64,000 nucleotides of DNA from an uncultured Duncaniella sp. (GTDB taxonomy: Bacteria; Bacteroidota; Bacteroidia; Bacteroidales; Muribaculaceae): assembly GCA_910589485.1 (NCBI GenBank), contig CAJUSW010000004.1:186001-250000 (forward strand), in the 5' to 3' direction. The position numbers were made by a program, and so were the translations under genes. Of the stretch, positions 15,994 to 26,146 are shown piece after piece. The stretch's first letter is position 1, and each line of letters starts with the position of its first letter. The notes beneath the pieces are model-generated. The model was not told the DNA's origin and did no database searches. It was given only the letters and a program-made list of their open reading frames with translations.

Positions 15994-18609
15994 ATGGAAG
16001 AAATCGCATCTAAGTACGATCCCCGCGCTGTCGAGGATAGATGGTATGCCTATTGGATGGACCACCGCCTGTTTCACTCCGAGCCTGATGCCCGCGAGCC
16101 GTTCACAATCGTGATCCCTCCCCCCAACGTCACCGGCATTCTGCACATGGGCCACATGCTCAACAACACTATCCAGGACATCCTCATCCGCCGTGCCCGC
16201 CTCATGGGCAAGAACGCACTCTGGGTGCCCGGAACCGACCATGCGGCCATCGCTACCGAGGCCAAGGTCGTCAACAAGCTTGCTGCCGAGGGAATTAAGA
16301 AAAGCGACCTCACCCGCGAGCAGTTCCTCGAGCATGCGTGGGAGTGGAAAGAGAAGCACGGAGGCATCATCCTCGAGCAGCTCAAGAAACTCGGCGCCTC
16401 ATGCGACTGGGAGCGCACAGCCTTCACCATGGACGATATCCGCTCCAAGAGCGTGATCCGCGTCTTTGTCGACCTCTACCGCAAGGGCCTCATCTACCGT
16501 GGCAAGCGCATGGTCAACTGGGACCCCAAGGCCAAGACAGCCCTTTCCGACATCGAGGTTGTGTACAAGGAGGAGCACTCCAAGCTCTATTACCTCCGCT
16601 ACAAGATCGTGGGCGAGGAGGGTTACGCCATCGTGGCCACCACCCGTCCCGAGACCATCATGGGCGACACCGCCATGTGTATCAACCCCGAGGATCCCAA
16701 GAACCAGCACCTGCGTGGCAAGAAGGTGATCGTGCCCCTCGTTGGCCGTGAGATCCCCGTGATCGAGGACACCTACGTTGACATCAACTTCGGAACCGGT
16801 TGCCTCAAGGTGACCCCCGCCCACGACATGAACGACAACATGCTCGGCGAAAAGCACGGCCTTGAGACCATCGACATATTCAACGACGACGCCACCATCA
16901 GCGAGGCCGCCGGAATGTACGTGGGCATGGACCGCTTCGCTTGCCGCGAGCAGATAGCCAAGGACCTCCAGGCTGCCGGACTCATCGAGAAGATCGAGGA
17001 GTACGAGAACAAGGTGGGATACTCCGAGCGCAATCAGGACACCGTCACCGAGCCCCGTCTCAGCGACCAGTGGTTCCTCAAGATGCAGTCGCTCGCAGAA
17101 CCCGCCCTCGCATCGGTCGAGGACGGCGTGATCAAGTTTGTGCCCGAGAAATTCAAGACCACCTATCGCCGTTGGCTCACCGACATACGCGACTGGTGCA
17201 TCTCGCGCCAGCTGTGGTGGGGACACCGCGTGCCCGCCTACTATCTGCCCGACGGATCATTCGTAGTGGCCGAGACCGCCGACGAGGCCCTCTCGCTCGC
17301 CCGTGAGAAGGATCCCGCCCTCACAGCGGCCGACCTTCGCCAGGACGACGATTGCCTCGACACATGGTTCTCGTCATGGCTCTGGCCCATCTCGCTCTTC
17401 AACGGTATCCTCGATCCCGACAATGAGGAGATCAAGTACTACTATCCCACAGCCGACCTCGTGACCGGTCCCGATATCATATTCTTCTGGGTAGCCCGCA
17501 TGATCATGGCCGGATACGAGTTCTTGGGCAAGCAGCCGTTCAACAACGTATATTTCACCGGTATCGTGCGCGACGAGATCGGACGCAAGATGTCCAAGCA
17601 GCTCGGCAACTCCCCCGACCCCCTCGACCTCATCGACGAGTACGGAGCCGACGGTGTGCGCATGGGCATCATGCTCTCGGCCCCTGCCGGTAACGACATA
17701 TTCTTCGACAAGAAACTCTGCGAGAACGGCCGTAACTTCTGCAACAAGGTGTGGAACGCCTTCCGTCTCGTAAAGGGATGGGAAGTGGACGACACTCTCG
17801 CCCAGCCCGCAAGCTCAGCTACAGCTGTCAAGTGGTTCCAGAGCCTCCTGAGCCGTGCCATCACCGAGATCAACGACTCGTTCGACAAATACCGTCTCTC
17901 CGAGGCCCTCATGGCCGTCTACCGCCTGTTCCGCGATGAATTCTCGTCATGGTATCTCGAGATGGTCAAGCCCGAATATCAGAAACCCATCGACCGTGCC
18001 ACCTACGAGGCCACCATCGGCTTCTTCGACTCGCTCCTGCGCATGCTTCATCCCTTCATGCCCTTCATTTCCGAGGAGCTGTGGCAGCACATCGGCGACC
18101 GTCGCGAAGGCGAGTCAATCATGTATGCCTCGATGCCCGTAGCCGGCGAGATCGACACCGACCTGCTCGACAAGGTGGAGCGCGCCAAGGAGATTGTCAA
18201 CGGTGTGCGCGGAGTACGCGCTCAGCGCAACATCCCCAACCGTGAGCTCCTCACCCTCCTGGCCATCAACGAGACCATCGACCTGGCCGACGTGATCAGC
18301 AAGCTCGCCATGCTCGAGAAGGTTGACACTGCCACCGAGAAGGACCCTGCAGCCGCATCGTTCCTCGTGGGCACCACTGAATTCAACATCCCCTTGCTCA
18401 ACAATATCGACGTAGAGGCCGAGAAAGCCAAGATAACCAAGGAGATCGACTACTACGAGGGATTCAAGAAATCGGTGGAGAAGAAGCTCTCCAACGAACG
18501 CTTCGTAGCCAATGCCCCCGCGGCCGTAGTGGAAGGCGAACGCAAGAAGCTGGCCGACGCCGACTCCAAGCTCGCCACCCTCCGCGCCACTCTCGCGGCT
18601 CTTGCCTGA
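15994..18609 (+). CDS. valS: Valyl-tRNA synthetase
   Basis: This 871-residue class I synthetase charges tRNA-Val. The HIGH motif is HMGH (residues 51-54) and the KMSKS loop is KMSKQ (about 532-536). The editing domain and the C-terminal tRNA-binding coiled coil (VEAEKAKITKEIDYYEGF...) are present, so the protein is full length. A 15-bp palindromic hairpin follows. Confidence 0.97.
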   Translation: MEEIASKYDPRAVEDRWYAYWMDHRLFHSEPDAREPFTIVIPPPNVTGILHMGHMLNNTIQDILIRRARLMGKNALWVPGTDHAAIATEAKVVNKLAAEGIKKSDLTREQFLEHAWEWKEKHGGIILEQLKKLGASCDWERTAFTMDDIRSKSVIRVFVDLYRKGLIYRGKRMVNWDPKAKTALSDIEVVYKEEHSKLYYLRYKIVGEEGYAIVATTRPETIMGDTAMCINPEDPKNQHLRGKKVIVPLVGREIPVIEDTYVDINFGTGCLKVTPAHDMNDNMLGEKHGLETIDIFNDDATISEAAGMYVGMDRFACREQIAKDLQAAGLIEKIEEYENKVGYSERNQDTVTEPRLSDQWFLKMQSLAEPALASVEDGVIKFVPEKFKTTYRRWLTDIRDWCISRQLWWGHRVPAYYLPDGSFVVAETADEALSLAREKDPALTAADLRQDDDCLDTWFSSWLWPISLFNGILDPDNEEIKYYYPTADLVTGPDIIFFWVARMIMAGYEFLGKQPFNNVYFTGIVRDEIGRKMSKQLGNSPDPLDLIDEYGADGVRMGIMLSAPAGNDIFFDKKLCENGRNFCNKVWNAFRLVKGWEVDDTLAQPASSATAVKWFQSLLSRAITEINDSFDKYRLSEALMAVYRLFRDEFSSWYLEMVKPEYQKPIDRATYEATIGFFDSLLRMLHPFMPFISEELWQHIGDRREGESIMYASMPVAGEIDTDLLDKVERAKEIVNGVRGVRAQRNIPNRELLTLLAINETIDLADVISKLAMLEKVDTATEKDPAAASFLVGTTEFNIPLLNNIDVEAEKAKITKEIDYYEGFKKSVEKKLSNERFVANAPAAVVEGERKKLADADSKLATLRATLAALA

Positions 18610-18623
18610 GGATAACGACAGTG

Positions 18624-18657
18624 ACAATAGTTTGATCCACCCGGATCAAACTATTGT
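18624..18657 (+). terminator. Palindromic hairpin after valS
   Basis: ACAATAGTTTGATCC and GGATCAAACTATTGT are perfect 15-bp arms around a 4-nt loop (ACCC), 14 nt after the valS stop. There is no T-run, so it may be a processing or pausing hairpin rather than a classical terminator. Confidence 0.5.
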
Positions 18658-18711
18658 GCCGGCTGTCAGTTTTATATTTTATAGGTTTATCACCACCCAC
18701 ACTCACCGAGC

Positions 18712-19231
18712 ATGTTTCTCGACATCGTAATCATAGTCATATTCGCCGTATCGGCCATAATGGGCTACCGCAAGGGACTCATAGGGCAGATAGGGTCGGT
18801 GGCCGCCATCATCATAGGCATCCTCGCATGCCGTATGTTCGGCCCTCAGGTCACCGATATGATAATGCCTGCCGGTAATGCTGACCCAGCCACCGATCCC
18901 AACTCCATGCCACGCTACGTGGCTGTGATACTCGCCTACTCGGGTGTGTATATCGTGGCCTATTATGCCGTGATACTCGTGGCCCGGTTGCTCAGGACCG
19001 TCACCCATACCCTCCTGCTCGGACCGCTCGACCGCATGGCCGGCGCCGTGGTGAGCGTGGTGAAATGGTTCCTCGCCGTGAGCGTGGCCATGAACCTGTA
19101 CATAGCCATATTCTCGCCGGCCGACATCACCCACTCAACCAGGGTGTGTGGCGAACGCACGGTGACATGGATCCTCAACCTCGCTCCCACCGTGTGGGGA
19201 GCCTTTACCCAACATAATACATCGACACAAC

Positions 19232-19242
<11 letters not shown>
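18712..19242 (+). CDS. CvpA-family membrane protein
   Basis: This 176-residue protein has four predicted membrane helices and the CvpA N-terminal pattern (FAVSAIMGYRKGLIGQIGSVAAIIIG). The family was named from colicin V production; its general role is poorly defined. Its last 11 nt overlap the sufB start, implying translational coupling. Confidence 0.85.
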
Positions 19243-20679
<1,437 letters not shown>

Positions 20680-20683
<4 letters not shown>

Positions 20684-21384
20684 AAAGCGCCCTCTATCTC
20701 ATACCATCCACCATGAGCGACGCACCCGTGGGCGACGTCCTCCCTGCCGGCAATATAGCCCTGTGCCGGGAGATAAAGCACTATGTGGTGGAGAACATCC
20801 GCACCGCCCGGCGCTTCCTGAAGCGTTGCGACCGCGATATCGACATCGACTCGCTGACATTCACCGTGCTCGACGAGCACACATCCCCCGCCGACGTGCC
20901 GGCAATGCTCGCACCCATCGAGCAGGGGCTCCCCGTGGGTGTCATATCCGAGGCCGGATGTCCCGCCGTGGCCGATCCGGGCGCCGACCTTGTGGCCGTG
21001 GCCCAGCAACGGGGCATCACCGTGGTTCCCCTCGTGGGACCGTCGAGCATCATCATGTCGCTCATGGCATCGGGGTTCAACGGTCAGACATTCGCCTTCA
21101 ACGGCTATCTGCCCTACGAATCGCGGGCAAGGTCGGAAAAATTGCGCGAGATGGAGAGACTGATACGCACCCGCCAGCAGACCCAGATATTCATCGAGAC
21201 GCCCTACCGCAACAACCGCCTGATAGCCGAGCTGGTATCATCGCTCCCATCGGGAATGAGGCTATGCGTGGCATCCGACATCACCGGACCTAAGCAAGAG
21301 ATAATCACACTTCCACTCGCCAAATGGGCCAAGCGCGCTTACAATTACGATAAAGTCCCGACAATATTTCTCCTCTACAGCTGA
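20680..21384 (+). CDS. SAM-dependent methyltransferase, RsmI/tetrapyrrole-methylase fold
   Basis: This 234-residue protein has features of the RsmI branch: N-terminal LYLIPSTMSDAP, GLPVGVISEAGCPAVADPGADLV, VPLVGPSSIIMSLMASG, and IETPYRNNRL. RsmI methylates the 2'-OH of C1402 in 16S rRNA; this Bacteroidales subfamily is shorter, so the exact target is not certain. The start codon overlaps the sufB stop (ATGA). Confidence 0.85.
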
Positions 21385-21437
21385 CACCGCTGCAGCTCAC
21401 TCACACAAACCAATCACACACACAACCATTCAATACC

Positions 21438-22421
21438 ATGCGTCGCAAATTCAGCCCTTCACTCGATCTTCCCGGACTGTTTGACAGTCTCGACGATTTC
21501 AACGAACGTCTTGACCCGGGATTTGAAATCATCCCGCCCGAGAAGATGGCTGACATAGCGCGACAGCATGCTCACTCACCCGAGATCGACGAGCTCCCAC
21601 CGCTCGAACCCTCCGACCATGTATTCTTCATGAGCTTCGGCAGCGGGAGCAGCGGCAACTGTGCCTACATCGGCGACCGCAACTGCGGATTCCTCATCGA
21701 TGCCGGCATAGATGCCAAAAAGGTGATGACCACCCTGCACGCCAACGGCATAAGAATGGAGAATGTGAAAGGCATCATCCTCACCCACGACCATCACGAC
21801 CACATAGCCCAGGCCTATCAGATACTGCGTGGCAACCGTCACATGAAGCTCTACTGCACCCTGCGCACCCTCAACGGTATCCTGCGCCGTCACAATGTGT
21901 CGCGACGCATCAAGGACTATCACTCCCCTATCTACAAGGAATTCACTTTCAAGATAGGAGCCTTCGAGATAACCCCCTTCGAGGTGATGCACGACGGAGC
22001 CGACAATGCCGGATTCTTCATCTCCCACCCCTCAGGCACCACCATAGCCGTGGCCACCGACCTGGGGTGCATATCACCGCGTGTCGACCACTACATGCGC
22101 CAGGCCACAAGCATCGTCATCGAGTCCAACTACGACCTTATGATGTTGCGCAACGGCATATACCCCGAATATCTCAAGGCCCGCATCGTGGCAGCCAACG
22201 GCCACCTCGACAACGCCGTGACGGCCCGCTTCATAGCCGAGATAATCACCCCGCAGGTGCGCAACATATTCCTCTGCCACCTGTCGCACGACAACAACAC
22301 CCCCGAGATCGCACTCGACACCATCGAGGAGGCCATCGCCTCGCGTGGCGACAATCCCGTGCTCACTCCACGCATCCTCGCCCTACCGCGCTACTCGGCC
22401 ACACCGCTGTATCGACTTTAA
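21438..22421 (+). CDS. MBL-fold metallo-hydrolase (YycJ/WalJ-like)
   Basis: This 327-residue protein has an N-terminal extension of about 60 residues, then the YycJ-type start SFGSGSSGNCAYIG, the metal motif HDHHDH (in ILTHDHHDHIAQ), a later metal histidine (FEVMHDGADN) and the C-terminal CHLSHDNN. Related proteins are two-metal nucleases or phosphodiesterases. In Firmicutes the gene neighbours the WalK kinase, and here too a sensor kinase follows, but the resemblance may be coincidental. Confidence 0.87.
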   Translation: MRRKFSPSLDLPGLFDSLDDFNERLDPGFEIIPPEKMADIARQHAHSPEIDELPPLEPSDHVFFMSFGSGSSGNCAYIGDRNCGFLIDAGIDAKKVMTTLHANGIRMENVKGIILTHDHHDHIAQAYQILRGNRHMKLYCTLRTLNGILRRHNVSRRIKDYHSPIYKEFTFKIGAFEITPFEVMHDGADNAGFFISHPSGTTIAVATDLGCISPRVDHYMRQATSIVIESNYDLMMLRNGIYPEYLKARIVAANGHLDNAVTARFIAEIITPQVRNIFLCHLSHDNNTPEIALDTIEEAIASRGDNPVLTPRILALPRYSATPLYRL

Positions 22422-22576
22422 CGGGCGGACCCCGTTCCGCGTCTCTCTCATGTTGTCCGGTAGCGTGGTGCATACCGCCGAGTCCGTGCGTGTGTGAGGT
22501 ATCGAACCATTTGCTCCCGGCGGATGTTAAGTTTTTACCCATACATCACAAAAGAAAACAACCTGAGAGAATAGAA

Positions 22577-24022
22577 ATGTCAAATAATCATGTAACACGT
22601 CTGCATTGGAAACTCTTTTTTCCATTGGTAGGATTGCTGTGGGTAGTGATAGGCATAACTATCATCTACTTCGTGACCCACGAGCGTCAACGCCTCAGCT
22701 ATAATCTGGGCAACCGGCTCGTCAATGTCAACAGCACCATAATCGATGCCTACGAAGAGAGCGACGACCTGCAGAAGACCGTTGATTTCATAAAGCTTTT
22801 CACTAATCAGACCACTCTCGACCCGTTGCATCTCACCGTGTATGACAACGACGGAAACATCATAGCCGACAACAAGGAAGCCACAATCCTGATCCACGAC
22901 GGGAACGGGAAGATATTGCCCGACTTCGAGCACTCATGGCATGAGCGCGACACCTCCTATCTCCACGACATGATCATGTATGGCTCCAAGTACATGGTGA
23001 GCTCAGCCACGAGCAAGGATGGGGTCATACACACCTTTGCGGCCCTCCCCTATAAGGGAGAGGTGGGAAAATTCCTGAGCGTCGATTCCATGGTGTGGGT
23101 AGTGGTGCTGGCATTGGGCGTCCTGTCGTTCCTGCTTGCCTATCTCAGTTCCAAAGCGATATGCAGCAACGTGTATGCTCTGCGCGATTTCGCTGAAATG
23201 ATCTCGACCAACAATATCCCCGACGACATCGAGTCCTGGCACTTTTCCAAGGACGAGCTCGGCGACGTGTCGAAACAGTTGCTTCTCATGTATCGCGAAA
23301 AGATGAAAGCCGAACAGGAGAAGATACTCCACGAACGGCAGATAGGCATAAATGTGAGCCACGAGCTCAACACCCCTGTAGCTATCATAAAAGGATACCT
23401 CGACACCATCCTCGCCGACAAGGACATATCCGAGGAGCAGAAGCTGAGGTTCATATCACGCGCAAGCGAAAACATCGACCGCCTGGCCGAACTGATCGAC
23501 GACCTCAACACCGTGATGAGACTTCAGGAGAACAAGATGACCGTACACCTCAGGACACTTGATTTCCACTCTCTGGTAAGCAAGCTCTACGATGACGTGC
23601 GCCACAACCACAGGGCCGGCGACATGGAGCTGAATATGAACATTCCCGCCGGATGCCTGGTGGAAGGTAACGAGGGTCTGCTCAACAACGCATTGATCCA
23701 CCTCATAGAGAACGCCGTGAAACACTCGGGAGGCTCATGCATATCTATCGACCTGCTCGGCGAGGAGGATGGCTACATGGTGTTCTCCTTCTCCGACAAC
23801 GGCATCGGTGTTGACGAGGAGCATCTCGACCGGCTTTTCGACCTGTTCTATAGGGTAGACAGTGGCCGATCCCGTAAAAGTGGAGGATCAGGCCTCGGGC
23901 TGTCGCTTGTCGACCGTATCTTTATGGCCATGAGGGGCGATATCTCGGCCCGCAACGCCACCACCGGAGGCCTTGAATTCATATTCCGCCTCCCTAAAGG
24001 CACCGTAGCCGACAGGCAGTGA
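22577..24022 (+). CDS. Orphan sensor histidine kinase
   Basis: This 481-residue inner-membrane kinase has two transmembrane segments (about residues 13-35 and 170-190) flanking a periplasmic sensor domain. The H-box follows with His262 (NVSHELNTPVAIIKGY), then the N-box (LIENAVKHS) and G-boxes (FSDNGIGV, GGSGLGLSLV). I take ATG 22577 because it directly precedes the polar N-terminus and first helix; the frame stays open far upstream, but those codons overlap the MBL gene out of frame. No response regulator is adjacent. The 155-bp gap before it has no gene. Confidence 0.9.
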   Translation: MSNNHVTRLHWKLFFPLVGLLWVVIGITIIYFVTHERQRLSYNLGNRLVNVNSTIIDAYEESDDLQKTVDFIKLFTNQTTLDPLHLTVYDNDGNIIADNKEATILIHDGNGKILPDFEHSWHERDTSYLHDMIMYGSKYMVSSATSKDGVIHTFAALPYKGEVGKFLSVDSMVWVVVLALGVLSFLLAYLSSKAICSNVYALRDFAEMISTNNIPDDIESWHFSKDELGDVSKQLLLMYREKMKAEQEKILHERQIGINVSHELNTPVAIIKGYLDTILADKDISEEQKLRFISRASENIDRLAELIDDLNTVMRLQENKMTVHLRTLDFHSLVSKLYDDVRHNHRAGDMELNMNIPAGCLVEGNEGLLNNALIHLIENAVKHSGGSCISIDLLGEEDGYMVFSFSDNGIGVDEEHLDRLFDLFYRVDSGRSRKSGGSGLGLSLVDRIFMAMRGDISARNATTGGLEFIFRLPKGTVADRQ

Positions 24023-24052
24023 TCATAATGCCCGTGACACCTCTTTGTAAAA

Positions 24053-24101
24053 GCCTCCCGGCATCTCGCATAGAGAAGCCGGGAGGCAACCATTCTTTTT
24101 T
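24053..24101. terminator. Terminator between sensor kinase and susD
   Basis: GCCTCCCGGC/GCCGGGAGGC form a 10-bp perfect stem followed on the plus strand by a T-run (TTCTTTTTT) a few nt later. It serves the kinase gene and lies about 65 nt downstream of the convergent susD stop. Confidence 0.8.
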
Positions 24102-24153
24102 AACCTTTTCTATGAGGTTGCCCTAACACAACCTCCATTACTTATATAACAAA

Positions 24154-25935
24154 TCAATAGTTGTTGAATATTGACCCGTTGGAAATAACGTCCGTGAAGT
24201 TGGACGGTATGGGACGCAGGGCATACTTGGGCTGGAAGTACTTTCCGAGCTCGGGGAATGTGTTCAATAGATAATCGGCGCTCTTGTACATGCCTGTACG
24301 TTTCAGGTCGTAGAAGCGGGTGAACTCGCCACACAGCTCGCGGCCACGCTCATCGAGCACAGTGCTGATGTCAGCGCTACCGGTGAGGGGGTTGGCACCT
24401 GCACGCTGGCGCACAGTGTTGATGTATCCCATAGCTGAACCGCCGCCGTTGAGCAGGATGTCAAATTCAGCTGCCATGAGATATACCTCGGCCATACGCA
24501 TGGGGATCACACCATTGAGGTTACCGTTACGCATCTTGCTCGCATTAGCCACATAGTAGTTGGAGCTTGCGTGCTTGTTGAGCGAGGGATAGAAATAGCG
24601 GTAGTGGTTCTCGCCGTCGCCGGCGGTCATGATTATGCTCTTGCTGTTGTGGTCATATACATCCTTGTATTCGATGAGCACATAGGGAGAGGTAGCCTTG
24701 GAGGCAACTTCCGAAGCATAGGTGGGATCCTGGGGCATCACAAAGCGGATGGCAGGATCGCCGATAGCCACTGCAGTGCCCTCTACCGAAGAATTCTTGC
24801 CATAGTGGGCGACATCACCCTCGGTCCAGGTGTAGGCCTGGTTGGCATCCCACTCGGTGATGAAGCTCTTGTGGAAACGGGGATCGAGAGTGCCGTCGGC
24901 CTGAACATAGAGGCTGAGCAGATGCTGGGTGGGCATGAAATCGCCCTGGACACCGCCATCCCATGCAAGACGGGTAGCCTGGTTGTCGATGCGGGCACCG
25001 AAGTGATTGAGCTGGCACAGGAAGTGCTCGTCGTTGCGGTTGGTACGGTAGTTACCGTTGCTCGAGCCATTAGGATTAATAGTGTATTTCCACAGAGCCT
25101 CCTTATTATTCTTGTTGTTGGCTTCCTTGAACACATCCTCAAAGGCGGGATACATGTAGGTGTTGTACTTCGAGCCACCGCTCTCGCAGTCCGAGATCAG
25201 ATCCTTGGCCACATTATAGCCCTCCTGAAGAAATTCGGTGGTGCCATACTGCTGGGTGGTGAGGCAAGCCTTGGCGAGGAAGCCGAGAGCTGCCTTCTTG
25301 GTGGGTCTGCCATCGAAGGAGTCGTCCCCCTTGGGGAGCCATTCGGCTGCAAAGCGGAGATCGGGGATAATCACATCACGATAGATTTCCAGAGGCTCAG
25401 TGCGGTCGGGGGCATAGTTGAGAGTCGAATGTACAACTTCCGTCAGTTTCACTACTCCTCCGAAAGTCTCGACAAGATGATAGAAATACACTGCACGGAG
25501 GAAATGGGCTTCGGCAACCTTGGCATTTCTTTCCTCGGTCGTCTTGAACGGGCAATTGGCTGCATTTTCGATCGCGATATTACATGCTCCGACACCATCG
25601 TAAGCAGCATTCCACAGGGCATTGGTGAATGTGAGGTTGGGAGCCGCGCCGGCAAAGAATTTGAACACCTGGTCATTCTGGCCGAGCTGATTGGTCTTGG
25701 CTGTCCACAGGTCGGTGTTGCCCTCCATGAATCCCATGAAATCAACGCCGTTGTAGAACTGGCGCTCAAGGCCGAAGTAGCACTGGTTGACGAGTGTCTG
25801 GTATCCCTCTGCTGAGTAGCCGAACGCCTCAAGCGTGGAACCTCCGGGATTGTACTCGTCGAGCGAGCACGACTGCATCATGAGGGTTGCGCTCACTCCG
25901 CAGGCAAAAAATATTCTGGATATATTTCTTTTCAT
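24154..25935 (-). CDS. SusD/RagB-family nutrient-binding lipoprotein
   Basis: This 593-residue outer-membrane lipoprotein has signal MKRNISRIFFACG and lipobox QSCSLDEYNPGG. SusD features include the TPR helices, NVAKDLI and a C-terminal RPIPSNFTD near the end. It pairs with the SusC-type porin encoded immediately upstream to capture and import an oligosaccharide or peptide; the ligand cannot be read from sequence. Its start codon lies 22 bp from a MITE-like element that separates it from susC. Confidence 0.93.
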   Translation of the reverse strand: MKRNISRIFFACGVSATLMMQSCSLDEYNPGGSTLEAFGYSAEGYQTLVNQCYFGLERQFYNGVDFMGFMEGNTDLWTAKTNQLGQNDQVFKFFAGAAPNLTFTNALWNAAYDGVGACNIAIENAANCPFKTTEERNAKVAEAHFLRAVYFYHLVETFGGVVKLTEVVHSTLNYAPDRTEPLEIYRDVIIPDLRFAAEWLPKGDDSFDGRPTKKAALGFLAKACLTTQQYGTTEFLQEGYNVAKDLISDCESGGSKYNTYMYPAFEDVFKEANNKNNKEALWKYTINPNGSSNGNYRTNRNDEHFLCQLNHFGARIDNQATRLAWDGGVQGDFMPTQHLLSLYVQADGTLDPRFHKSFITEWDANQAYTWTEGDVAHYGKNSSVEGTAVAIGDPAIRFVMPQDPTYASEVASKATSPYVLIEYKDVYDHNSKSIIMTAGDGENHYRYFYPSLNKHASSNYYVANASKMRNGNLNGVIPMRMAEVYLMAAEFDILLNGGGSAMGYINTVRQRAGANPLTGSADISTVLDERGRELCGEFTRFYDLKRTGMYKSADYLLNTFPELGKYFQPKYALRPIPSNFTDVISNGSIFNNY

Positions 25936-25957
25936 TACTTGTGATCTATTATATGAT

Positions 25958-26146
25958 TAAGTAAGTCTTAAAAAATTAAACGCTATATGTAAATCTTAAA
26001 AGAGCTTGCTCAATAAATCTTGTTCTTTTTGGCTATTTTGGCTTTGTCACTCAGTCGCATAGCTCGCTATGCTCCTTCATTCCGCTGCCAAAATACCACA
26101 AAAATAACTGCGATTTATTTGTGCATTAATTTTTACGACTTACTTA
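25958..26146. mobile_element. MITE-like inverted-repeat element, copy 2 (between susC and susD)
   Basis: A 189-bp element in the same orientation as copy 1 with the same terminal repeats (TAAGTAAGTC ... GACTTACTTA). The inner stems are ATTTTGGC/GCCAAAAT (26035-26042 with 26087-26094) and GCATAGC/GCTATGC (26057-26072). Both differ from copy 1 but still pair. The right terminal TTA, read on the minus strand, is the TAA stop codon of susC. Confidence 0.82.

Noticed and set aside
22067..22576. Upstream extension of the sensor kinase frame
   Set aside because: Overlaps the MBL gene out of frame and reads as His/Arg-rich nonsense; the real start is ATG 22577.
24571..25815. 414-codon plus-strand ORF opposite susD
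   Set aside because: Antisense shadow; the minus-strand SusD lipoprotein is unambiguous.
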